Assembly: GCF_001277295.1 (NCBI RefSeq)
Contig: NZ_CP011456.1
Coordinates: forward strand, 2,914,001 to 2,978,000
Direction: 5' to 3'
From: Anabaena sp. WA102
Lineage (GTDB): Bacteria > Cyanobacteriota > Cyanobacteriia > Cyanobacteriales > Nostocaceae
Length of the DNA: 64,000 bases
In this document: in pieces, positions 8,618 to 16,570 of the stretch
Layout: the number at the start of each line of letters is the position of its first letter
Position numbering within the stretch: the first letter of the stretch is position 1
The notes under the pieces: generated by a model
The model's input: only the letters and a program-made list of their open reading frames with translations
What the model was told of the DNA's origin: nothing
Databases searched by the model: none
Program-made: the position numbers and the translations under genes

Positions 8618-9634
8618 ATGAATGCACTTCGAGGATCTGCTGTGCTAAGTTCTGCCACTTTACCAATTCAGTCAATAGCAACGGGACTACCTGACAATAA
8701 TCGTCTGCGGCTTTTTTCCGGTTCTGCCAATATAGCACTGTCGCAAGAAGTTGCTCGTTATCTAGGTATGGACTTGGGGCCAATGATTCGCAAAAGATTT
8801 GCGGACGGAGAACTTTATGTTCAAATCCAAGAATCAATTCGGGGTTGTGATGTCTATTTAATCCAGCCCAGTTGTCAACCCGTCAATGATCATTTGATGG
8901 AATTACTCATTATGATTGATGCCTGTCGTCGAGCATCTGCACGCCAGATTACAGCAGTAATTCCTTACTATGGTTATGCTCGCGCTGACAGAAAAACAGC
9001 CGGCAGAGAGTCAATTACTGCGAAGTTAGTTGCTAATTTGATTACTGAAGCAGGTGCTAACCGCGTTCTAGCGATGGATTTGCACGCAGCCCAAATTCAA
9101 GGCTATTTCGATATCCCCTTTGATCATGTCTATGGTTCACCAGTTATCCTAGATTATCTCATTAGCAAAGGATTACAGGATATTGTGGTTGTTTCTCCTG
9201 ATGTGGGTGGGGTAGCACGGGCTAGGGCATTTGCGAAAAAATTGAATGATGCACCATTGGCAATTATTGATAAACGTCGTCAGGCTCATAATGTCGCCGA
9301 GGTTTTAAATGTGATTGGTGATGTGAGAGGCAAAACTGCCATATTGGTGGATGACATGATTGATACTGGCGGTACGATTGCGGCAGGGGCTAAGTTACTA
9401 CGTCAAGAAGGTGCAAGTCAGGTATATGCCTGTGCTACTCATGCTGTATTTTCCCCACCGGCAATTGAGCGATTGTCTAGTGGGGTCTTTGAGGAAGTTA
9501 TAGTCACTAATACTATTCCCATCCCAGAGGCTAATCAGTTTCCGCAATTGGTGACGCTTTCTGTCGCTAATCTACTGGGAGAAGCAATTTGGCGGATTCA
9601 TGAGGATAGCTCACTCAGTAGTTTATTCCGTTAA
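8618..9634 (+). CDS. prs: Ribose-phosphate pyrophosphokinase (PRPP synthetase)
   Basis: A 338-residue class I PRPP synthetase, making phosphoribosyl pyrophosphate from ribose-5-phosphate and ATP for nucleotide, histidine and tryptophan synthesis. Motifs visible: 'RLFSGSANIALSQEVA' near the start of the catalytic fold, 'PYYGYARADRK', the metal-binding 'MDLHAAQIQGYF', the flexible-loop 'DKRRQAHNVAEV' and the PRPP-binding 'ILVDDMIDTGGTI'. It has an N-terminal extension of about 25 residues relative to bacterial enzymes of about 315 residues, as cyanobacterial Prs often does. Hexameric and cytoplasmic by family. Confidence 0.97.
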   Translation: MNALRGSAVLSSATLPIQSIATGLPDNNRLRLFSGSANIALSQEVARYLGMDLGPMIRKRFADGELYVQIQESIRGCDVYLIQPSCQPVNDHLMELLIMIDACRRASARQITAVIPYYGYARADRKTAGRESITAKLVANLITEAGANRVLAMDLHAAQIQGYFDIPFDHVYGSPVILDYLISKGLQDIVVVSPDVGGVARARAFAKKLNDAPLAIIDKRRQAHNVAEVLNVIGDVRGKTAILVDDMIDTGGTIAAGAKLLRQEGASQVYACATHAVFSPPAIERLSSGVFEEVIVTNTIPIPEANQFPQLVTLSVANLLGEAIWRIHEDSSLSSLFR

Positions 9635-9783
9635 TCAACCAATAACTATCATCCCAAAGGAAGAAAAAAGGAGTCAGGAGTCAGGAGGAAGAAAGAAGAA
9701 AGAAGGAGTAAAAGCATGATAACTTTGTACTTCCTGTAACCTGCAATATGCTGTAAATAATGAAGGATGAAAGTTTTCGTTCT

Positions 9784-10356
9784 TCATTTTTTGTATGCAG
9801 CTAATATTTCTAATTCGGAAACTACTCTTTCTAATTCTTCTACTAAGGGCGTAATTTGATGTTTCTGGAAAGCATCTGCGAGGGAACGATAATACCAAAG
9901 TGTGCCTGCTTTGCCACCTTGAAAACGTTCCCAAACTGCATCACCAATCATCCGATAATCTTTGAGAATTGAACGGACGTTATGGAGTTTGTCAGCGGCA
10001 GAAACTAGCAATACTTCTGGGGAAGCGGTGGAAATATGGGCAATATAGGCTTGTTTCCGGGGTTTCCAAGGGGGTTTAGGTGTGGTGTCTGTGTCTGTAC
10101 AACCATCAACTATGGCGGTGACTTTATCCCCAAATCGGCGACGAATTTCTGCTCTGGTGGCTGCTCCGCCTTGGTCTTCTATGGCATCATGTAGTAGAGC
10201 CGCTATGGCTTCATCTTCATTAGCACCATATTCTAAGGCTATGCTGGCTACTCCTAGTAAATGGGTAATATAGGGAATATCCCCAGCTTTGCGTTTTTGC
10301 GTAGCGTGGAGTTCGTGGGCGTAGGTAAGCGCTTGGGTAAATCTTTCTGATAGCAT
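9784..10356 (-). CDS. Small HD-domain phosphohydrolase, Rel-hydrolase/MESH1-like
   Basis: A 190-residue single-domain HD protein. The hydrolase signature of RelA/SpoT-type enzymes is present: 'RKAGDIPYITHLLGVA', then 'ALLHDAIEDQGG' carrying the HDxxED motif, and 'SAADKLHNVRSIL' carrying the conserved late aspartate. There is no synthetase, TGS or ACT domain. The size and motif order match stand-alone small alarmone hydrolases of the MESH1 type, which remove the 3'-pyrophosphate of (p)ppGpp, but related HD enzymes with other substrates cannot be excluded. It is convergent with prs. Confidence 0.82.
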   Translation of the reverse strand: MLSERFTQALTYAHELHATQKRKAGDIPYITHLLGVASIALEYGANEDEAIAALLHDAIEDQGGAATRAEIRRRFGDKVTAIVDGCTDTDTTPKPPWKPRKQAYIAHISTASPEVLLVSAADKLHNVRSILKDYRMIGDAVWERFQGGKAGTLWYYRSLADAFQKHQITPLVEELERVVSELEILAAYKK

Positions 10357-10374
10357 TTTTAGTTAGAGGTTATA

Positions 10375-10405
10375 GATCCCCGACTTCTTCGAGAAGTCGG
10401 GGATC
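10375..10405. repeat. 31-bp palindrome GATCCCCGACTTCT...AGAAGTCGGGGATC (copy 1)
   Basis: A near-perfect palindrome with arms GATCCCCGACTTCT / AGAAGTCGGGGATC. It lies just upstream of the HD hydrolase start, within its 5' leader. Further copies are at 43,364, 45,171, 48,002 and 50,973, with degenerate ones near 60,668 and 61,342. Confidence 0.85.
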
Positions 10406-10490
10406 AGGGTATTATTTAGTTAAACAGGTATTTCGGCGTTAGTGGTAGTATTACTAACAAGACTTACACAACTGGCATATTCACAGATTA

Positions 10491-10949
10491 CTACGTGCAT
10501 TCTAATTTAAGGGTTTTTAGAACATGATTTTGAAATCCTACTAATCCTCCTCGTCTTCCCCAATGTTGGTTGAATGTAGGCGTTTCTAATTTCATCACTT
10601 TACCCCCTTGAAGATGAACCTGATAATCAAACACCATGTCTTGTTCTGGAGGTACACTCGAAAAATCTGCTATCCAAACTATTTGAACTAGACGAGAGAT
10701 ACCAAATTCTCCACCATCAGGCTCTTTATACAAAGTCCTGTTCAGAAGTTTAACAATATGGGTCACTTTGGCACGCTGTCTTAAAAGAATGAGTTCACTT
10801 TCCTCTGGTTTAAGGGCATTCTTTTCTTGTTCTGTTTTCCAATTTAACCGAAAAATTTTTAAGTCCGAATCAATATCGTGATAAGCCCAATATTTATCAT
10901 CACCCTGATGATTTATATTTTTAGTCCACTTTAGTTTTGTCAAATCCAT
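10491..10949 (-). CDS. Hypothetical protein
   Basis: A 152-residue soluble protein that I do not recognise. It is rich in charged and aromatic residues ('YWAYHDIDSDLKIFRLNW', 'FDYQVHLQGGKVMKLETPTFNQHWGRRGG'), with no signal peptide, membrane helix or catalytic motif visible. It has a good ATG start and ordinary codon use. It is on the opposite strand to the PIN module downstream and is separated from it by a stretch containing gene fragments, so it may belong to the same accessory patch. Confidence 0.6.
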   Translation of the reverse strand: MDLTKLKWTKNINHQGDDKYWAYHDIDSDLKIFRLNWKTEQEKNALKPEESELILLRQRAKVTHIVKLLNRTLYKEPDGGEFGISRLVQIVWIADFSSVPPEQDMVFDYQVHLQGGKVMKLETPTFNQHWGRRGGLVGFQNHVLKTLKLECT

Positions 10950-11002
10950 AAATTTAGTCTCTATTTAAACAACAAACTTTATATATTAATCTCAGCTAGT
11001 CC

Positions 11003-11050
11003 GCTGTTAGTGAAGGTTTGTTTGTAGAAAATCCTAACAACCACTCTTAA
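11003..11050 (+). pseudogene. Remnant of a PIN-toxin 3' end
   Basis: Read on the + strand this stretch encodes AVSEGLFVENPNNHS followed by a stop, against AVSAGLLVKNPHNYSST at the end of the intact PIN gene 0.9 kb downstream (11,915-11,966). The DNA is clearly alike as well. Only the last sixteen or so codons survive. It looks like the leftover of a second, related toxin gene. Confidence 0.75.
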
Positions 11051-11113
11051 ACCTAATTCTTTTTCTATGGTATATTTACCATCTTGTAATTGCTGTCCTG
11101 ACAACCAAGCCAT
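11048..11113 (-). pseudogene. Remnant of a Ser/Thr kinase gene start
   Basis: Reading the - strand from an ATG at 11,113 gives MAWLSGQQLQDGKYTIEKEL, the standard opening of cyanobacterial Ser/Thr kinases just before the glycine loop. After about 22 codons the kinase similarity stops and the frame runs into the reversed PIN fragment. It is therefore a 5' gene fragment joined to another fragment. Confidence 0.65.
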
Positions 11114-11231
11114 AACCTGTAAACTTATAAATCTATAAGTTCATTTTGGCACAATTTTAGTTGTAAGTGCTAATTTCAGGTTATTATCTGTCTAAAATAG
11201 TAGAAAACACTTGACTACAAACTAAAAACCT

Positions 11232-11495
11232 GTGCCACAAACAATTCTCAAGGAAATTCTCAGTCAGCTTGATAGTTTAGAACAAGATGAACTACAGCAA
11301 CTTAATCAAGCTATCCAAATATGTCTAGCTGATAAAGCACAAGTTAATCAAATCACAAACTTTCATCAAGCACTGTTAAGTTCTGGTTTGGTGAAACAAA
11401 TTAAACAACCTGCTGACAGTAAACAACATGAAAGAAAACTTATTCAGGCAGAAGGAAAACCTGTTTCTCAAACTATTATTGAGGAACGTCGCTAA
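11232..11495 (+). CDS. Putative antitoxin of the PIN toxin
   Basis: An 87-residue, mostly helical and charged protein beginning at a GTG codon. It resembles no family strongly. Its stop codon is followed directly by the ATG of the PIN-domain gene, the arrangement of VapBC-like pairs, so I infer it is the antitoxin. The C-terminal part ('KQHERKLIQAEGKPVSQTIIEERR') is basic and likely flexible, as in antitoxins that thread through their toxin. Confidence 0.65.
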   Translation: MPQTILKEILSQLDSLEQDELQQLNQAIQICLADKAQVNQITNFHQALLSSGLVKQIKQPADSKQHERKLIQAEGKPVSQTIIEERR

Positions 11496-11966
11496 ATGTC
11501 CGTTTATTTTTTAGATAGCAGCGCCTTAGTTAAACGCTACGTTGCGGAAATAGGTTCAGGTTGGGTTGTTAGCTTGTGCAATCCTACGTTAAAAAATGAT
11601 GTATTTATTGCTGCTATTACTGCTGTAGAGATTACTGCGGCAATTAGTAGGCGATCGCGGGCTGGAAGTATTAATATTCAAGATGCTACAATGGTCTACC
11701 ATCAGTTAAAAAATGATATCGAATCTGAATATCAAGTGATAGAAATTACAGACAATATCATTAATTCAGGAATGAGATTAGCTGAAAAATATTGTTTACG
11801 CGGCTATGATGCAGTTCAATTAGCTGCTGCTGAGTCCATAAATACCCTTTGCATTGCAAATGGTTTACCTCAATTAACTTTTGTATCTGCTGATAAAGAA
11901 TTGAATATAGCCGCTGTCAGTGCAGGTTTGCTTGTGAAAAATCCTCACAACTATTCTTCAACCTAA
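11496..11966 (+). CDS. PIN-domain ribonuclease toxin (VapC-like)
   Basis: A 156-residue PIN protein. The acidic metal-binding residues are at expected places: Asp7 in 'FLDSSALVKRYV', Glu45 in 'TAVEITAAI', Asp104 in 'RGYDAVQLAAA' and Asp133 in 'FVSADKEL'. The family cleaves RNA, often tRNA or rRNA, and is held inactive by the cognate antitoxin encoded immediately upstream with no gap. A HIP1 octamer lies inside the gene. A fragment of a close relative lies at 11,003-11,050. Confidence 0.88.
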   Translation: MSVYFLDSSALVKRYVAEIGSGWVVSLCNPTLKNDVFIAAITAVEITAAISRRSRAGSINIQDATMVYHQLKNDIESEYQVIEITDNIINSGMRLAEKYCLRGYDAVQLAAAESINTLCIANGLPQLTFVSADKELNIAAVSAGLLVKNPHNYSST

Positions 11967-12128
11967 ACCATGCTCTTGATATTTATTATTAAAATAACAA
12001 TATTTGTGACAATTAAGGTAGAATTATTAAAGGTTCGTTACAGATTTGGTAAATCATCTCCACTTCTGTTAAAACGACCGAAAATTAGCTTCTTAATCTA
12101 AAAACCTTAAAGTTTACCGAAACCCTCT

Positions 12129-13919
12129 ATGACGCTCCCAATTCGTAACGTCGCCATTATCGCCCACGTTGACCATGGTAAAACCACCCTTGTTGACGCT
12201 CTCCTCAAACAGTCCGGCATTTTCCGCGAAGGCGAAGACGTTCCGGATTGTGTCATGGACTCCAATGATTTGGAGAGGGAACGAGGCATTACAATTCTTT
12301 CTAAAAATACAGCGGTTCGTTACAAAGACACTCTGATTAATATCGTTGATACCCCTGGACACGCTGACTTCGGTGGAGAAGTAGAACGGGTACTCGGCAT
12401 GGTGGACGGTTGTATTCTGATTGTTGATGCCAACGAAGGTCCAATGCCCCAAACCCGCTTTGTGTTGAAAAAGGCTTTGGAAAAAGGTTTGCGTCCTATC
12501 GTTGTTATTAACAAGATTGACCGGGGACAAGCTGACCCCCACGTTGCTGTTGATAAGGTCTTGGATCTGTTCTTAGAATTAGGTGCAGATGAAGACCAAT
12601 GCGACTTTAAATATCTATTTGCTTCCGGTATGGCTGGTTTCGCTAAGGAAAGCTTAGAAGCAGAATCAGTAGATATGCAGCCCCTATTTAATGCCATTCT
12701 TCGCCACGTACCTGCACCTGTGGGAGATCCTAACAAGCCTCTGCAATTGCAAGTGACTACCCTAGATTATTCTGAGTATTTAGGACGGATTATCATTGGT
12801 AAAATCCATAATGGAACTATCCGCGCTGGACAACAAGCTGCTTTGGTAGTAGAAGATGGCAGCATTGTCAAGGGCAAAGTTACCAAGTTGATGGGATTTG
12901 AAGGTTTAAAACGGATAGAAATGGAGGAAGCTACCGCAGGTTATATTGTGGCTGTAGCTGGTTTTGCTGATGCTTATATTGGTGAAACTATTACAGATCC
13001 TAATGAACCTCTGGCTCTACCCTTAATTAAGGTGGATGAACCAACTTTACAAATGACCTTCTGGGTGAATGATTCGCCCTTTGCTGGTCAAGAAGGTAAA
13101 CTGGTAACATCTCGGCAAATCCGCGATCGCCTATACCGCGAATTAGAAACCAACGTAGCTTTGCGCGTTGAAGACACCGACTCTCCCGATAAATTCCTGG
13201 TTTCTGGTCGGGGTGAATTACACCTGGGTATCTTAATCGAAACCATGCGTCGTGAAGGTTTTGAGTTCCAAGTATCCCAACCTCAAGTAATTTACCGCAC
13301 AGTTAATGGTCAACCTTGCGAACCTTTTGAACTTCTAGCTTTAGACGTTCCCGCCGATGCAGTTGGTAGCTGTATTGAACGCTTAGGACAACGGAAAGCG
13401 GAAATGCAAGATATGCAGCCAGGTGGAGGCGATCGCACCCAACTAGAGTTTATTGTGGCAGCCCGTGGTTTAATTGGTTTCCGGGGTGAATTCATGCGGA
13501 TGACTCGCGGTGAAGGGATCATGAACCACAGTTTCCTTGATTATCGCCCCCTTTGCGGTGATATTGAAGCCCGGAATAAGGGTGTTCTTATCTCCTTTGA
13601 AGAAGGTGTTTCTACTGCTTACGCGATGAAGAATTGTGAAGATAGAGGTGCATTCTTTATCAGTGAAGGAACAAAAGTTTACAAAGGTATGATTATTGGT
13701 GAACATAATCGTCCCCAAGATTTGGAATTGAACGTTTGTAAAACTAAGCAGTTAACCAACCACCGCTCATCTGGTGGTGAAGAACTGACTCAGTTACAAA
13801 CACCCGTAGACATGAATTTAGAACGAGCTTTGGAATACATTGCTCAAGATGAATTGGTGGAAGTTACACCTGAATCTATCCGTCTTCGCAAGATGTCTAA
13901 GAAATTGGTGAAACGCTAA
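12129..13919 (+). CDS. typA: Ribosome-associated GTPase TypA/BipA
   Basis: A full-length 596-residue translational GTPase of the EF-G superfamily, involved in 50S assembly and stress adaptation. G1 'AHVDHGKTTL' lies at residues 10-19, then 'RERGITILSKNTA', G3 'DTPGHADFGGEVERV', and G4 'VVINKIDR'. The C-terminal BipA-specific part is present ('EFMRMTRGEGIMNHSFLDY', 'TKQLTNHRSSGGEE'). The protein is cytoplasmic. It stands alone, followed by a GC-rich hairpin that probably ends transcription. Confidence 0.97.
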   Translation: MTLPIRNVAIIAHVDHGKTTLVDALLKQSGIFREGEDVPDCVMDSNDLERERGITILSKNTAVRYKDTLINIVDTPGHADFGGEVERVLGMVDGCILIVDANEGPMPQTRFVLKKALEKGLRPIVVINKIDRGQADPHVAVDKVLDLFLELGADEDQCDFKYLFASGMAGFAKESLEAESVDMQPLFNAILRHVPAPVGDPNKPLQLQVTTLDYSEYLGRIIIGKIHNGTIRAGQQAALVVEDGSIVKGKVTKLMGFEGLKRIEMEEATAGYIVAVAGFADAYIGETITDPNEPLALPLIKVDEPTLQMTFWVNDSPFAGQEGKLVTSRQIRDRLYRELETNVALRVEDTDSPDKFLVSGRGELHLGILIETMRREGFEFQVSQPQVIYRTVNGQPCEPFELLALDVPADAVGSCIERLGQRKAEMQDMQPGGGDRTQLEFIVAARGLIGFRGEFMRMTRGEGIMNHSFLDYRPLCGDIEARNKGVLISFEEGVSTAYAMKNCEDRGAFFISEGTKVYKGMIIGEHNRPQDLELNVCKTKQLTNHRSSGGEELTQLQTPVDMNLERALEYIAQDELVEVTPESIRLRKMSKKLVKR

Positions 13920-13928
13920 TATCTGTAG

Positions 13929-13947
13929 GGGTGGGGTTTCCCCACCC
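13929..13947 (+). terminator. Hairpin after typA
   Basis: GGGTGGGG pairs perfectly with CCCCACCC across a TTT loop, nine bases past the typA stop. The following sequence is AT-rich but lacks a long T run, so it may be a terminator or simply a stabilising hairpin. Confidence 0.5.
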
Positions 13948-13957
13948 TAATTAAATT

Positions 13958-14069
13958 GGCATTGCTGATTAAGGGTATGAATTTTAGTCTCACGCAAAGG
14001 CGCAAAGACGCAAAGGCAAGATTTTTAAAGGTTCAATTTGGAAATTTCATACCTCGATTCAGCAACGCC
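13958..14069. mobile_element. MITE-like element with GGCGTTGCTGA ends, copy 1
   Basis: Ends are GGCATTGCTGATTAAGG and GATTCAGCAACGCC, an inverted pair. The interior (AAGGGTATGAATTTTAGTCT, a 'CGCAAAGGCGCAAAGACGCA' block, and TTTAAAGGTTCAATTTGG) is shared with a second copy at 18,017-18,154. About 112 bases, no coding capacity. Confidence 0.75.
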
Positions 14070-14179
14070 TTAAATTCATTCACAAGAATGATACAATCTT
14101 TGTTAGAGGGTTGTATTTTTTTATATATAATTAGATTGGATTAAGCGACAGCGCAACAAGGATTTTAATAATTAAGTTT

Positions 14180-14217
14180 AATAATGTTGGGTTTCCTTTG
14201 TCAACCCAACCTACATT
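14180..14217. repeat. Single arm of the GTTGGG repeat family
   Basis: AATGTTGGGTTTCCTTTGTC followed by AACCCAACCTACATTTT forms a short hairpin. It matches arms of the arrays at 1,027 and 25,930-26,660. Confidence 0.6.
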
Positions 14218-14399
14218 TTCTTAAACTAAAAGTATTGTGTTGAGTAGAATTGATGAGCAAAACAACTATTAGTTAATTTTTTTTGTTCTCCATTATTGAT
14301 TGTAGTCAAAAATTTGGGAATGCTTGAAAATAGGGATGAAATAACCTCTAGGGGTTGTGCAAATTTACATATCAAGCAGTTATTAGGCTAATAATCACA

Positions 14400-14615
14400 A
14401 TGGCAAATTCAAACAATAAATTATTTACTCCTCGAAATGATGGAAATTATGTAAATACAAAAGAGCTTTTGTCTTTGTTTAGGTAAATTTCTGATGAAAA
14501 AAGGTTGTCATCAAAAATCCAAAATTCAGCCAGTAATACTTTTGAGTCATTACTTTTATCTTTTATACGATTCAATGAATTTCATGAGAATTTATCCTGC
14601 GATCGCATTTCATGA
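14400..14615 (+). pseudogene. Small open frame interrupted by one in-frame TAA
   Basis: From an ATG at 14,400 the frame encodes 28 residues, stops at a TAA (14,484-14,486), and then continues open for another 42 codons to a TGA. The part after the stop (for example 'NTFESLLLSFIRFNEFHEN') has protein-like composition. This could be a recently disabled small gene or two unrelated short frames. I recognise no family. Confidence 0.35.
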
Positions 14616-14657
14616 ACACAAAAATTTACCCCTGTTAATGTTGGGGGTATCAATGGC

Positions 14658-15347
14658 TTATTTCCCCAATGATTCAAGTCGTGAAAGCCATGAATTAAAG
14701 TGAGGGCATTTATTCCGAATTACTTCTAGTCCAATTGATTCAGCTAATAGTGGTCCATAAGTAGATTTTGCGCCTTTATAATCAGGAAATTGGGCAATAA
14801 TACGTTTACTGGGGGCTGTTTCCTTGCTATCATTAATCAACTCAGGAGTTTCATATTTATCGGCAATACGTTTGAGTTCTTCAACTTTGTCTGAGCATTT
14901 ATCATAAAAGGACTCAAAACAAGTAGGATCAGAAAAAAGGTAAGCCTCGTATTCATGCAATTGAATATACGGGACGAATCGCCGATCATCAATATCGTCA
15001 GCAAAGCTTTTCTCCAAAAACTCGACTCGTTTTATGGGATTTTGACGCATGATTTCAGCTTCATCTAATCCCGGAAAATTATGATGAATTGCATACAGAT
15101 CAATCATCGTTGTAAAGAAAGCATCTGTATTTTTATCCCCAGTAAGCGATCGCAAAATATCATCCTTCATTGGCTGATAATCACCATAACCGCTACCACC
15201 ACGATTAGTTTTACCCTTTTTTCTTCCATGAGCAATGAGTCTAGGGTGGTGCATAAATACTTGATGTTGCGCCAGATGTGGTTGCAGAATAATAGAGGCA
15301 AATGTTTGTTCAGTTTGTCCTTCTGCAAATAAATAGAGTCTTACCAT
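14658..15347 (-). CDS. DUF4276 family protein (TOPRIM-like)
   Basis: About 229 residues from the ATG at 15,347, which overlaps the stop of the upstream ATPase gene by one base (TAATG), so the two are almost certainly translated together. Motifs fit DUF4276: an N-terminal 'LYLFAEGQTEQTF' with the acidic EGxTE motif of TOPRIM-like nucleases, 'TTMIDLYAI' as a candidate second acidic motif, and 'QLHEYEAYLFSD'. By family knowledge DUF4276 proteins pair with SMC/RecF-like ATPases. I infer a nuclease or effector role, possibly in phage defence; the sequence alone does not prove this. Confidence 0.8.
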   Translation of the reverse strand: MVRLYLFAEGQTEQTFASIILQPHLAQHQVFMHHPRLIAHGRKKGKTNRGGSGYGDYQPMKDDILRSLTGDKNTDAFFTTMIDLYAIHHNFPGLDEAEIMRQNPIKRVEFLEKSFADDIDDRRFVPYIQLHEYEAYLFSDPTCFESFYDKCSDKVEELKRIADKYETPELINDSKETAPSKRIIAQFPDYKGAKSTYGPLLAESIGLEVIRNKCPHFNSWLSRLESLGK

Positions 15348-16450
15348 TAGTGTGGACCTCCACCAATGATATTTTTTTCCCAAATTTCTCCTAAACTATA
15401 TTCTTCTAACCAAGTTTCTAATTCTTGAGGATTTAACCGCTTAAATTGCGATTCCTTACCTACTCTATCTACCGTAATTACATCTTCAGGATTAAAGTTA
15501 TCTAAAAAAGAAGTAGATTGGGTGCTGATGAGGATTTGTGTATGATAGGAAGCCTTACTAAACATCGCAGCCACAACATTGAGCGCGTAGGGATGAAGAC
15601 CAAGTTCCGGTTCATCAACAATTATTAGTGCTGGAAGTTCTGTTTCTGGCTGCAAAAGCAAAGTAGTCAGGCAGATAGCACGCAAAGTACCGTCCGAAAA
15701 TTGGTCTGGACTAAATAGTTGATCTGAGCCTTTGTGCAGCCAGTTGAGCTTAACATAATCCGCTCTAGGTTCAAGGACAAAATCATCAAAAAATGGGGCA
15801 ATTAAACGGATTGTCTTAATAATACGCTGATAGGCTGTATTATGGTCTTCACGGAATCGGAGAAGTAATGCGGCTAGATTTCCACCATCAGACACCAGCC
15901 AGCGGTTGTCATCCTTGTAACAGGATTGACGAACTCGCGTGGTAGATGACGTATCGTGAAAGTGGTAAACACGACAGTCATTGAGCAAATGTTTGATAGT
16001 GTTGGCAATTGTTGGCGTACCTTCTTGTGCTGCTTTCTTGATTTTTGTTTCCTGATGTCCTGCACCGAACGAGTAAGTGGTTGAGGGTTGAGGTAGGTGT
16101 GAGCCATTTCGCGTCCCTGTTTCTTCAGCAAATATCAAAGTATCACCTGCCGCAAACTTGAGACAAATGGTATAGATAATATCCAGACTCCCATTGTCAA
16201 TCTTGAACTCTAGTTGTGCCTCGATTTGCGGTGTTACCTTCGGTCCGAAATGTAAGAGAGAGTGAGCAGAACCCGATATACCGATATATTCTCGAAGTCG
16301 TTCGGCCATCATCTCATTCAGCATCTTGAAAAACGAGATGAGATTACTTTTACCTGCTCCATTAGCTCCAATCAATATGTTTAAGGGACGCAACTCAAGA
16401 TCCATTGTCTTAATGGACTTGAAGCCCTTGATAATTACTCGTTGTAGCAT
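15347..16450 (-). CDS. AAA/ABC-type ATPase (AAA_21, RecF/OLD-like)
   Basis: A 367-residue SMC/RecF-type ATPase from the ATG at 16,450; a TTG three codons earlier is also in frame. Walker A is 'GANGAGKSN' (about 29-37), the signature-like motif is 'FSDGTLRAICLTTLLL', and Walker B with the catalytic glutamate is 'LIIVDEPELGLHP', followed by the switch region 'QILISTQSTSFLDNF'. There is no long coiled coil and no fused TOPRIM domain; that activity seems to be supplied by the DUF4276 gene translated immediately after. The arrangement recalls two-gene ATPase plus TOPRIM systems such as PARIS, or split OLD proteins. Confidence 0.9.
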   Translation of the reverse strand: MLQRVIIKGFKSIKTMDLELRPLNILIGANGAGKSNLISFFKMLNEMMAERLREYIGISGSAHSLLHFGPKVTPQIEAQLEFKIDNGSLDIIYTICLKFAAGDTLIFAEETGTRNGSHLPQPSTTYSFGAGHQETKIKKAAQEGTPTIANTIKHLLNDCRVYHFHDTSSTTRVRQSCYKDDNRWLVSDGGNLAALLLRFREDHNTAYQRIIKTIRLIAPFFDDFVLEPRADYVKLNWLHKGSDQLFSPDQFSDGTLRAICLTTLLLQPETELPALIIVDEPELGLHPYALNVVAAMFSKASYHTQILISTQSTSFLDNFNPEDVITVDRVGKESQFKRLNPQELETWLEEYSLGEIWEKNIIGGGPH

Positions 16451-16570
16451 AATCAACAATCAGTATTTATACAAAATGATTATATATGTAGATGATGTAC
16501 AGGGATTAAAAAAAAGGTGCGTTAGGCTAAAGCCATAACACACCCCAATTAAACTAAATTGCAAATACAA

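Noticed and set aside
14494..14703. A 69-residue protein frame
   Set aside because: Composition is not protein-like, it overlaps the DUF4276 gene on the other strand and competes with the frame starting at 14,400.
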